NCBI GenBank assembly: GCA_950295325.1
Contig: OX485803.1
Location: 15,192,001 to 15,256,000 of the forward strand
Origin: Polytrichum commune
Taxonomy: Eukaryota; Streptophyta; Polytrichopsida; Polytrichales; Polytrichaceae
Length of the DNA: 64,000 bases
Direction: 5' to 3'
Position numbers and translations under genes: made by a program. A model generated the notes under the pieces. The model saw nothing but the letters and a program-made list of their open reading frames with translations. It was not told the origin of the DNA and made no database searches. Positions 23,673-37,100 of the stretch are shown piece after piece; within the stretch, counting starts at the first letter, position 1; each line of letters starts with the position of its first letter.

Positions 23673-23711
23673 GGGAAAAGCTATTTTGCGAGCGGTGAGC
23701 GGTGAGCGGTG
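23673..23711 (+). repeat. Left terminal inverted repeat
   Basis: GGGAAAAGCTATTTTGCGAG followed by GCGGTGAGCGGTGAGCGGT. It pairs with 42917-42955 apart from a 2-base length difference near the tip. The internal 7-bp GAGCGGT repeats could bind transposase, which is inference. Confidence 0.92.
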
Positions 23712-23867
23712 AGTTTTCTAGAATATTGAAAATTTGTGTGGTGAAACATGCCCTATGACCGCGGTGTAGAGCTAAATTTTGAAATATTTATTGACAATTT
23801 TATTGACAAAAAGAACCTATAACCGTGGTTGATGAACCTATACTGTATTTGCTTGCACCTTCTCTTA

Positions 23868-24640
23868 TAAGGTTTGTAGGTTGGGAATGGCTCTCGGATG
23901 GTTACAGGATGTCATATTTGAGGTCGATTAAGTCCCACTGGGAGAAGGCCTCGGATCCGAGGCCTCATGGCTGCGGTATCATTTCAGATTGGGTATAAGG
24001 TTTGTAGGTTGGGAATGGGTCTCGGATGGTTACAAGTTGTCATTTGAGGTGGATGAAGTCCCACTGGGAGAAGGCCTCGGACCCAAGGCCTCATGGCTTG
24101 AGCCCCTAAATTATGATTGTGTATAAAGTTGGTGGTTTCTGGGTGGGTCTCGGCATTTCAAGTGGAGGGGCTACTTTGCAGAAGGCCTCGGATCCGAGGT
24201 CTGTTGGCCTTGGGGTTTGCTATTTGATTTGAGGTCAAGTTTATGATTTCAGATGGAATGTAGGCATGCCATGTTTGGGTTTCATGTCTAGCTACATTCA
24301 ACCTGACTCCATAAATTTGAAACCGAATCATTGGTATCAATTTGGGTCTCGACATGCCCAATGGCTTAGATTTCATGTTCGGTCTCGGCATGGCCACTTT
24401 GGACAAGGCCTAGGGGTTTTATATTTAGGGTGAATTAAAGTTTATGGTTTCCGGTTGAATGTGGGCATGCCATGTTTGGGTTTCATGCTTAGCTACATTC
24501 AACCTGACTCCATAAATTTGACATGAAATCATTGGTTTCAGGTTGAGTTTCGGCATGCCAAGTGGTTCAGATTTCATGTGGGAGTGGCCACTTTGGATAT
24601 GGCCTCGGATTTCTTGGAGTTTGATGTTTGATTTGAACCA
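23868..24640. repeat. Left subterminal tandem repeats with palindromes
   Basis: A block reading GGTTTGTAGGTTGGGAATGG, then TCTCGGATGGTTAC, then CCCACTGGGAGAAGGCCTCG, occurs at about 23872 and 23996 and is diverged at 24126. A second block (GCATGCCATGTTTGGGTTTC and following) occurs at about 24265 and 24463. A perfect 20-bp palindrome AGGCCTCGGATCCGAGGCCT sits at 23946-23965, a 14-bp one (CCTCGGATCCGAGG) at 24186-24199, and degenerate versions at 24074 and 24602. TCTCGG half-sites recur between them. Confidence 0.85.
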
Positions 24641-25138
24641 AAAACATAGGATGATGTCCATATTTTATGCACAAGCCTTTTTTGGGTTATTCCATTCTTC
24701 TTCCATTCTATCTTCTGATTTTTTTATTCTTCCATTCTTCTTCCAGTCTATCTTCTTATTTTTTGTAATTCTAAAAAACGTATTGATATTCTATACTTAT
24801 CATCTTTAATTTTTTGGTTTAGTTTTTCGGTTTAGTTTTCCTTAGTCTTTGTTTCATGTTTTGATCTATATTTTTACAACTACATTTCTTTATGTTTTTT
24901 GGGTTTTGTTTTGAATTTTTTTACATGGATGATGCTATGGTGGATAATGAGGTAGTTTACCTCTATGTCTTATTGAATAATAGAGTGCAAGGAGGGTGTA
25001 GGGTAAGAATGTAAGAAGGCATTACAAAATATAATTCACTGTCTAAGGAAAACCATGAAGATTACCGCACTAAACGGACAATTAACAATCAAATGCAAAA
25101 ATATATTATTATACAAGCAATAAGACACAAAATTCTAC

Positions 25139-28100
25139 CTAAGACATATAATTGAAATCACAATTATCAGATAATGCTACAGAGACTTTAGAATCTGTAC
25201 TATCTGCATCTGAAGAACCTTCATCCTCAGACTCAACAGCTTCTAAATCAACATACTCTATACCGCTTAGCATCAACTCCTTAGGTCTAAAAGTACGATA
25301 TGAACCTTCCGCTAATTCATTGGCAACGTTATTTGCGTATGAAGGGAGCCGCCATGACTTTGGAGGGCTTGGATAGAACTTAGGGTCACAAAAAAAAGCG
25401 CGGTGATAAGGGTATCTCAAATTACCGCTTCTGCAAATGCAAATGGCAACATGGTCATAAAACTGCCTCATATGAAAGCAAATAAGAAAATATATCACTA
25501 GTAGTAGAAATAGTAGCTATACTCACTTACTAAACCTTGACTTCTTCACGATCTTCTGAACAACAATGATTTCGCTATCTGGATCCTCTGACATGACAAC
25601 ATCTCTTGATTTCACTTCTATGGCCGAAGCAGATCGAATTAGAGGAGCGATCAAGGCTTCAAAAATTGCCTTGTCAGCCTCTAATGCCGCAATGTGACGG
25701 TTCACATTGCGGCACGCATGAATAGAAACTCCTGCAAAATAAGAAAACAATGAAGTTCAGTTCTCAAACAACATAAAAATTAATTAACATGAAATGGTCA
25801 ACGGTTATTTACTTAAACATGAAGAGATGTTCAACGTACCCGTAGTTGTAGAGCAGTCTAGAACAATATCCCCGGGTGAAGAAGATGCCTGAATGAGCAT
25901 CTGTATAAGGGCGAGGGATTTTTCGCGAGGACCACGCCAAGGGGTGGATCCATCCATTAACTGATCCTCCCTTGACACCAGGTTCTGGAGAATGTCATCC
26001 CGTGCCACATCAACCCCGTGACGGTCTAGTGCAGGGATGTGTTGAAAGCAAAATCTGGAAGCACGCACCTCCGGAATGCTCCTCACAACTAAAGTTATTC
26101 CAAACCTCATGGTCTGCAGATTACAAAAACAATTAATTACTTTACTTACGAAATAAGATAAAAATCATTAAGCACATTCCAGCAAATGAAATGGAAGATT
26201 AGTTTCACAAGATTAATAACATAAGATACAGCTATCAATCAAATTAGCAATAAGTCATATCATAAAATGAACTCACAGTCAAGGCTGGATTAATTGGTGA
26301 AGTCAGATGAAGCTTGTTCATCCCCCACCACTCTTTGCGAACAGCAAATCCATATGTGGAACATAACCCAAGAATGATTGACTTTGTAGACATTCGAAAA
26401 GGATGGAACAAAACTATCGCCCCATCGTCTTGGAGGTGATGGTCTGCGAAATCAAAGATTGTTTGAAACCAATCCTCAGGTTCTATGTTCCAGGCGGGAA
26501 TAGACGAAGGTGGATTCGAAATTCCTGGAACAGGAAGGCCCTCTGGAAGATCTGCAAGAATCAAGTCCACACAGGGTACTTCCGCAGCAGATCCTTTGTA
26601 GCGTCGGCCTTTGTCACTTGAGTGCTGCGCATGAAAATAAATTTATCAAAACTCCGACAAGAAAATCAAAGATTGCACACATTCTAACTTGACACCATTC
26701 TGAATTAATGTGAATCAATTACTTGACTTCGAGATCAAATACATGAGAAGGAGATGTGTATGTAATGAAATCGCATATAACATACAAAAACAGATAGAAG
26801 TCAACGACTTAAGGAAGTGCTGAAGTTTTAATACAATGAAAACTAACAAAGAAATGTGTTGGATGTCATTGTAATGAGAATGATGACCTACGAATGATTG
26901 AAAGAAACTTGAGAACTCATTCATGGGACTCCGCAGCTTGAGAATTAGAATTGAATGAAAACATAAACAAAACAAAGCTGTTGAGCAGTATGGTACCTTA
27001 GAAATGAAGCTCTTTAACTCGTCATATAATGGACTCAAGTTGCCCGTGTCGCCACCAAGGACTTGCTCTAGTGAGAAGTTTTTAATCCACTCCCCAACTT
27101 GGCCATCATTCTCCTCAACCGATGTGAAAACAGGGATTCCTTGGCTTAACTGCTCATAGGAGGAATCGCGTTTGGTTCCTCTAGACTGAATTGGAGCATG
27201 AGAACCAGAGTCATGTGTAGGACTAGGCGCAGGTGGGCTCTTACATTCTGGCTCTGGAGGGGGGTTCATCTTCTTCTTCCCCCTCTTGTTAGTCTTCTCC
27301 AGAGAGTTGTGGAGTTTTGCCATCTCTTTTTGGGCCGCTTTCTCCTCAGCTTCCTTCACCTTAAGCGCTTTCTTCCTATCTTTTTCTAGACGTCGCGAGA
27401 GGGCCTTTGCCCTCTCGTGCTCGTCTTCAATGCCCTGTAAATCAACCATCTCAACACAAGACTCACCAACTGCATCCCTCGACTTCCTAAGTTCAGTTTC
27501 AAAGGAGGGAGTGAAACTAGGAGCACAGTCGAGGTACCATCCACCTCCTGTGAGATGCGAGGTAGACCACGTCCGCTGCTGATTTGCTGAGAACATGCAC
27601 GTTGAGTTCGACCTGTCAAGCCATGTAGAGAGAAATATTGGGAGATCTTCTTTTGTTATTGCTCCTTTTGCAAGGAGCTCGTACTTGAAAAACCTGCGGG
27701 TTAAAAAAAACCTCATCGTTATATACCTTGCAATCAAAATACATGCCATGTGAACAACCAAATCAATATGACAAATACAAGAATTCTAGTTGGAGAAGGA
27801 TAAATCTTACCGAAAGAGTACTCTTCTCACAATCAAGTCAGTTCCTTTGAAGCCCTGAAATTCGTGAGTTTTGTTAAAAGCATCTTGCCCTCGAAAGAAG
27901 GTGGGGAATGCATTGTCCCATAACTTCATTCTACAATCCTCGATGTATGCAACCAAGGATAAGGGCTCGCTGGGTACTTCAAAGTTGATAACCAGTCTAT
28001 CTTGACGCACTGTTTCTTCATAGATAATAGAAGCCTGCTCGGATATCTGTGGAAAGAAAATATAATAGAAGCTCCCCGAATTCAAATAAGCGCATATGCA

Positions 28101-31100
28101 CAATTCAGCTGACGCCTAATCACAACCTGAGTAACATTTAGCCTGAACTAAATTCAAAATCAAATCTGATTTCAGGCCCAATCACAACCTAAGAAACATA
28201 TAACCCAAACTCACTTCACACTTAAATCAGATTCAGGCCTAATCACAACCTTATCAACTTATAACCCAATTGATTTCACACTTAAGTCAGCCCACTTAAT
28301 ACCCTTGTCTAGGGTGTCTAGGGAGCGAGACACACTTTTTTGAACAAACCTAACTTTCAGAAATTTGATTTCAGGCCTTATATCAGCGTTTCCAACTTCA
28401 CACTCAAATCAGATTTCAGGCCTAACGACATTATTACCAACATCCAATTCAAACTCACTTCACACTTAAGGTTGATTTCAGGCCTAACAAAGACCTTACC
28501 AACATCCTACCCTAACTGATTTCAATCATAATTCAGCCCAGTTAAGACCTTGTCCAGGGTGTCTCGGGACCGAGACACAATATTTTGAACAATTCAAATT
28601 TCAGGCCTAATCACAACCTAAGAAACATATAACCCAAACTCATTTCACACTTAAATCAGATTCAGGCCTAATCACAACCTTATCAACTTATAACCCAATT
28701 GATTTCACACTTAAGTCAGCCCACTTAATATCCTTCTCAAGGGTGTCTCGGGACTGAGACACACTATTTTGAATAAAGCTAACATTAAGAGATTTGATTT
28801 CAGGCCTTATATGAGCCTTAACAACTTCACACTTAAATCAGATTCATGCCTAATCACAACCTAAGCTACATATAACCCAAACTCACTTCACACTTAAATC
28901 AGATTCAGGCCTCATCACAACCTTATGAACTTATAACCCAATTGATTTCACACTTAAGTCAGCCCACTTAATACCCTTCTCAAGGGTGTGTCGGGACCGA
29001 GACACACTATTTTGAATAACGCTAATATTAAGAGATTTGATTTCAGGCCTTATATGAGCCTTAACAACTTCAAACTTAAATCAGATTTCAGGCCTAATCA
29101 CAACCTAAGCTACATATAACCCAAACTCACTTCACACTTAAATCAGATTCAGGCCTAATCACAACCTTATCAACTTCTAGCCCAATTGATTTCACACTTA
29201 ATTCAGCCCACTTAATACCCTTGTCTAGGGTGTCTCGGGACCGAGACACACTATTTTGAACAAATGTGACTTTCAAAAATTTGATTTCAGGCCTTATAGC
29301 ATCCTTAACAACTTGACACTTAAACCAGATTTCAAGCCTAATCACAACCTAAGCAACATATAACCCAAACACACTTGACACTTAAATCAGATTTCAGGCC
29401 TAATCACAACATAAGCAACATATAACCCAAACTCACATCACACTTAAATCAGATTCAGGCCTAATCACAACCTTATCAACTTCTAACCCAATTGATTTCA
29501 CACTTAAGTCAGCCCACTTAATACCCTTCTCTAGAGTGTCTCAGGACCGAGACACACTTTTTTGAATAGACCTAACTTTGGGAAAATTGATTTCAGGCCT
29601 TATATCGGCTTTACCAACTTCACACTCAAATCAGATTTCAGGCCTAATGAAATTATTACCAACATCCAATTCAAACTCACTTCACACTTGAGGTTGATTT
29701 CAGGCATAACAAATACCTTACCAACAACCTACCCTAACTGATTTCACACATAATTCAGCCCAGTTAAGACCTTGTCCAGGGTGTCTCGGGACCGAGACAC
29801 ACTATTTTGAACAATTCAAATTTCAGGCCTAAACACAACCTAAGCAACATATAACCCAACCTCACTTCACACTTATATCAGAGTCGGGCCTAATCACAAC
29901 CTTATCAACTTCTAATCTGAAATCACTTCACACTTAATTCAGCCCACATAAGACCCTTGTCTAGGGTGTCTCGGGACCGAGACACACTTTTTTGAACAAA
30001 GATGACTTATAGAAATTTGATTTCAGGCCTTATGTCAGCCTTAACAACTTCAAACTTAAATCAGATTTCAGGCCTAATCACAACCTAAGCAACATATAAC
30101 CCAAAGTCACTTGACCCTTAAATCAGATTTCAGGCCTAATCACAACCTAAGCAACATATAACCCAAGTTCACTTCACACTTAAATCAGATTCAGGCATAA
30201 TCACAACCTTATCATCTTCTAACCCAATTGATTTCACACCGAAGTCAGCCCACTTAATACCCTTGTGTAGGGTGTCTCGGGACCGAGACACACTATTTTG
30301 AACAAATGTGACTTTCAAAAATTTGATTTCAGGCCTTATAGCAGCCTTAACAACTTGACACTTAAACTAGATTTCAGGCTTAATCACAACCTAAGCAACA
30401 TATAACCCAAACACACTTGACACTTAAATCATATTTCAGGCCTAATCACAACCTTATCAACATATAACCCAAACTCACTTGACACATAAAACAAATTCAA
30501 GCCTAATCACAACCATAGCAACATCTAACCCAATTGATTTCACACTTACTTCTGCCCACTTAAGACCCTTGTGTAGGGTCCAAGACCGAGACACCCCTTA
30601 TTAACCAAATCTTACTCTCAGAAATTTGATTTCAGGCCTACTAAACACCTTTACAACATGACACTTAAATTTCACACTCACATCAAATTCAGGCCTATTC
30701 ACAAGCTTACCAAAGTCTATCCATCACTCACTTCACACTGAAATCAGCTGTCGGGCATCATCACAAGCTAAGCAAAAAATATCCCAAACTCAGTTCACAC
30801 TTAGATCAGATTCAAGCCTAATCACAACCATAGCAACATCTATCCCAATTGATTTCACATTTAGTTCAGCCCACTTAGGACCCTTGTTGACCAAATCTTA
30901 ATGTCAGAAATTTGATTTCAGGCCTAATCACAACCTAAGCAACATATAACCCAAACAGTTTTCAGGCCTCAAGACAAACAAATTAAACGAATTGATTGGG
31001 AAGTATTAACTCACTCCGGCCCAAAAGCACGCCTTAGCTAGAAATGCACCTAGTTTCTCCTCGTTGGTGGGCTTAGGGGGCAGTTTGCGGGCCTCACGTG

Positions 31101-34100
31101 TAGATGCAGAGGAGTTTAAATATTCCAGCCATTTAACCTTAGAAGCGGCCGATGCTTTTGCAGTAACGATCAACTGCAATTTCTCCATATTGACCTTGGG
31201 TGTAATTGAGTTAAGACTATAGTGACGTCCAATCTGTGAAACATATAGCTATTTATTAGAATCTCAGGGGTCATTAAAGAACATGAAGATTGAAAAATGT
31301 GCTTGTAAAGTAGAGTTTATACCTCTCGAAGCCATCCATCCGTCAAGTCCGGGTTTGCCAGAGCAACTAGTTTCGACACTTTCTTATGAAGTGCCTTGGC
31401 TCTTTTCTTTGTAGCAACTTTCATATCGGTTGTTTTTTCAGCGGCGGATACTTCTACATCTGATTGCTCCACAAGTTGTCGAACACCCTCATCTGCAGCA
31501 AGTCCAAATTCATGCTGCACAGGGGTAGACTTAGTTAGTCATCCAAGTATACTGTAACCTAGGTGATCATTTGATTTTAGATAATGACAATATGTTAGTG
31601 ATTAAAACAATGCAGTACATATTATAGAGATCATACCCGGAAGATGAAGTTCGTGAATACTTGAAGATTCAATGTGTACCAAGTTTTTTTGGCATTTTGA
31701 GTTCTCTTGCACCTCTTCATCTCTGATGGAGTCAATATGTCTTGATAATGTTCGATTGGCATAAGACCATACTTTTGAATCCTAAAAAGGGTGTGAACAA
31801 AGTTGGTCTTGACGTGAGAGTCTTCAGTATGCCTGCAATTATCAATCAAAAAGGGCGGATTAGCACATGACATTAATGATATAACAAGAAGCATTTTACA
31901 TAGAAAGAAATACAAATTAATTAACAAAACTTACTTGTTGATGTTATGCATCACTTGCATAACAACCCCAACTTTGCCTTTTGTGTCAAGTAGGATGCAA
32001 TCCACCATATAATGCCAGGCCTCATCTGTTTTGTGAAGTCTTTCAATATGATTTAACCATGCCTTACGCCTATGGTTACCGTCACATACAAAGAACATCA
32101 AATCCTTGAAACCGGCTAACTCCAGAACAAACTGAAGATAGGAATTGAATTCTTCATTTTTTGAATTCCAAATGGGACCCCAAGATGCCTTATCAGCTTC
32201 AGATACCTCCTGTGTTTTGCCTTCTTCATCTGTTAATGTCATATAAAAAACTGAGGAGCCCTCTCTATACCCATGGACAAACTCCTGCTCCAATTTATCA
32301 AGATCAGTTGAGAGTGTTGGCCTCACCGTAGGCATGGCAAGCATTCTACATAAAGGAATATTGAACCTCGATGAACTGAAAGGTTTGACTCTCAATTGAG
32401 AGATCATGGCCACGGAATTCAATTTCTGACGGGATCTAAGTTCATCTTCATCCCCGTCAAACGTATCCTTATCTCCAAGCCCATCTTCATCCTCATCCTG
32501 ACCTTCATCAGAACTGTCAAGATCAATTGCAGTCTCTCTTGAAGCTTGAGTCGCTGCCGGTGAAGCCGGTGCCGGTGAGTCCTAGGGGGTGGGGCACTCG
32601 ACCTACAAAACACAGGTATGTATTTAAGACACAAAGTTGCATGGCATAAGGTACAACTAATTCACACATTATGTAACTACGTGAGTACTTACCTCTTCCC
32701 CAACATTCTGCTCATCATGGTCCATGATGCCTTCAATAGCATTTGAAACGTAAGTTTCAAGATCGGTAGCTCCCAAACTCTGCGGAAAATCCAATGCTTA
32801 CTTTTCCAATTTTGATGTCAGGCCTAATCACAGCCTTTCCAACAACCAACCCAAACTAAACTCAAAGTCAAATAATCTGTTTTGGCGTAATCAACATCTT
32901 GGCATATAAACTAAATTCACACTCAAATAAGATTTCAGGCCTAATTACAATCCAATAATCATTTAACCAACAATGAAATTTCAGATTTCAACTCTAAGCA
33001 CATTATAACCAACATCCAATTCAAATTCACTTCACAATTAAGGTTGATTTCTGGCCTAACTAAAACCTTACCAACATCCTAACCCAACTAATTTCACACA
33101 TAATTCAGCCAACAAGACACCCTTGTCTCGGGTGTCTCGGGACCGAGACACACTATTTTGAACAAATGTGACTTTCAAAAATTTGATTTCAGGCCTTATA
33201 TCAGCGTTGCCACCTTCACACTTAAATCAGATTTTAGGCCTAATCACATTATTGCCAACATCATATTCAAACTCACTTCACACTTAAGGTTGATTTCAGG
33301 ACTAACAAAAACCTTACCAACATCCTAACCCAACTGATTTCAAACATAGTTCAACCCAGTTAAGACCTTCTCTAGGGTCTCTGGGGACCGAGACACACTA
33401 TTTTGAACAATTCAGATTTCAGGCCTACACACAACCTATGCAACATACAACCCAAACTCACTTCACACTTAAATCAGATTTATGCCTAATCACAATCTTA
33501 TCGACTTCTAACCCAATTGATTTCACACTTAAGTCAGCACACTTAATACCCTTCTCAAGGGTGTCTCGGGACCGAGACACACTATTTTGAATAAAGCTAA
33601 CATTAAGAGATTTGATTTCAGGCCTTATATGAGGCTTACCAACTTCACACTTAAATCATATTCAGGCCTAGTCACAACCTAAGCTACATATAACCCAAAC
33701 TCACTTCACACTTCAATCAGATTCAGGCCTAATCACAACCTAAGCAACTTCTAACCCAATTGATTTCACGCTGAATTCAGCCCACTGAAGACCCTTGCCT
33801 CGGGTGTCTCGGGACCGAGACACACTATTTTGAACAATTCAAATTTCAGGCCTAAACACAACCTAAGCTACATATAACCCAAACACATCTTCATACTTAA
33901 ATCAGATTCAGGCCTAATCACAACCTAAGCAACATATATCCCAAGCTCACTTGACACTTAAATCAAATTCAGGCCTATTCACAACCTTTTCGACTTCTTA
34001 CCCAATCAATTTCACACTTAAGTCAGCCCACTTAATACCCTTCTCAAGGGTGTCTCGGGACTGAGACACACTATTTTGAACAAATGTGACTTTCAAAAAT

Positions 34101-37100
34101 TTGATTTCAGGCCTTATATCAGCTTTACCTACTTCAAACTTAAATCAGATTTTAGGCTTAATCACATTATTACCAACATCAAATTCAAACTCAATTCACA
34201 CTTAAGGTTGATTTCAGGCCTAACAAAAACCTTACCAACATCCTAACCCAACTGACTACAAATATTGTTCAACCCAGTTAAGACCTTCTCTAGGGTCTCT
34301 CGGGGCCGAGACACACTATTTTGAACAATTCACATTTCAGGCCTAATCAAAACCTAAGAAACATATAACCCAAACTCACTTCACACTTAAATCAGATTCA
34401 AGCCTAATCACAACCTAAGCAACATATATCCCAAGCTCACTTCACACTTAAATCAAATTCAGGCCTATTCACAACCTTATCGACTTCTAACCCAATCGAT
34501 TTCACACTTAAGTCAGCCCACTTAATACCCTTCTCAAGGGTGTCTCGGGACCGAGACACACTATTTTGAACAAATGTGACTTTCAAAGCTTTGATTTCAG
34601 GCCTTATATCAACTTTACCAACTTCAAACTTAAATCAGATTTTAGGCCTACTCACAACCTAAGCTACATATAACCCAAACTCACTTCACACTTAAATCAG
34701 ATTCAGGCCTCATCACAACGTTATCAACTTCTAACCCAATTGATTTCACACTGAATTCAGCCCACTGAAGACCCTTGCCTCGGGTGTCTCGGGACCGAGA
34801 CACACTTTTTTGAACAAAGCTAACTTTAAAAGATTTGATTTCAGGCCTTATATGAGCCTTGCCAACTTCACACTTAAATCAGATTCAGGCCTAATCACAA
34901 CCTAAGCTACATATAACCAAAACTCACTTCACACTTATATCAGATTCAGGCCTCATCACAACCTTATCAACTCCTAACCCAATTGATTTCACACTTAAGT
35001 CAGCCCACTTAATACCCTTCTCAAGGGTGTCTCGGGACTGAGACACACTATTTTGAATAAAGCTAACATGAAGAGATTTGATTTCAGGCCTTATATGAGC
35101 CTTGCCAAATTCACACTTAAATCAGATTTCAGGCCTAATCAAAACCTAAGAAACATATAACCCAAACTCACTTCACACTTAAATCAGATTCAAGCCTAAT
35201 CACAACCTAAGCAACATATATCCCAAGCTCACTTCACACTTAAATCAAATTCAGGCCTATTCACAACCTTATCGACTTCTAACCCAATCGATTTCACACT
35301 TAAGTCAGCCCACTTAATACCCTTCTCAAGGGTGTCTCGGGACTAAGACACACTATTTTGAACAAATGTGACTTTCAAAAATTTGATTTCAGGCCTTATA
35401 TCAGCTTTACCAACTTCAAACTTAAATCAAATTTTAGGCCTACTCACAACCTAAGCTACATATAACCCAAACTCACTTCACACTTAAATCAGATTCAGGC
35501 CTAATCACAACCTTATTAACATACAACCCAAACTCACTTCACACTTAAATCAGATTCAAGCCTAATCACAACCTAAGCAACATATAAACCAACCTCACTT
35601 CACACTTAAAACAGATTCATGCCTAATCACAACCATTTCGACCTCTAACCCAATGGATTTCACACTTAAGTCAGCCCACTTAATACCCTTCTCAAGGGTG
35701 TCTCGGGACCGAGACACACTATTTTGAACAAAGCTAACATTAAGAGATTTGATTTCAGGCCTTATATGAGCCTTACCAACTTCACACTTAAATCAGATTC
35801 AGGCATAATCACAACCTAAGCAACATATAACCCAAGTTCACTTCACACTTAAACCAGATTAAGGCCTAATCACAACCTTATCGACTTCTAACCCAATTGA
35901 TTTCACACTGAAGTCAGCCCACTCATTACCCTTGTCTAGGGTGTCTCGGGACCGAGACACATTTTTTTGAACAAACCTAACTTTCGGAAATTTGATTTCA
36001 GGCCTTATATCAGCTTTGCCAACTTCACACTTAAATCAGATTTCAGGCCTTATCAGATTATTACCAACATATGATTCAAACTCACTTCACACTTAAGGTT
36101 GATTTGAGGCCTACCAGAAACCTCAACAACATTATACCTAAACTGATTTCACACGTAATTCAACCCAGTTAATACCTTCTCTAGGGTCTCTCGGGACCAA
36201 GACACACTATTTTGAACAATTCAGATTCAGGCCTAATCACAACCTATGCTACATATAACCCCAACTCATTTCACTTTTAATTCATATTCACGCCTAATCA
36301 CAACATAAGCTACATATAACCCAAACTCACTTCACACTTAAATCGGATTCAGGCCTAGTCACAACCTAAGCAACATATACCCCAAACTCACTTCACACTT
36401 AAATCAGATTCAGGCCTAATCACTACCTAAGCAACTTCTAACCCAAATGATTTCACACCCATATCAGATTTCGGGCCAGAGCAACATCTAACCAACACTG
36501 AATTCACACTCACCTCAGATTCAAGCCTAATCACAACGTTATCAACTTCTAACCTTGCCTCACTTCACACTCACATCAGATTTCGGGCCTATTCATAACC
36601 TATGCAACATCAAACCAACACTCAATTGACACCCACATCAGATTCATGCCTTATCACAACCTTATTGACTTCTAACCTAAACTAAATTCACACTCACATC
36701 AGATTCAGGTCTAATCACAACCTTACCTAAGTGTACCCTAAACTCACTTCACACTCAATTCAGCCCACGTTAGACCCCCCCAAAGGGTATCTCGGAACCC
36801 TGACACACTTTGGAGAATAATGCTGGCTTTCATAAATCTGATTTCAGGACCGATAGCCACAAGTGGCAAGTGGCGCTCTACCTAAAATTCTCTCTCAGGT
36901 ATCCAAAAATATGGCTTGGGTCTCCAACTGTCTCTCTTCAAACCCTACATCAGAAACCATATTCAAGGAGCCTACCTCTTCCTCGAATTGCATCTCGTCA
37001 TTATCCATGGTCCCTTCGCAAAGGTCAGTTGCGTCCCGATCAAAATCTCCGAGTCCCTGTTCAGTGAATAAACTATTTTCGTTGGATAGAAACATTACCC

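Noticed and set aside
28090-36850. CRISPR-like array
   Set aside because: Repeats are ~61-bp monomers without unique spacers, lie in introns of a eukaryotic gene, and no cas gene is present.
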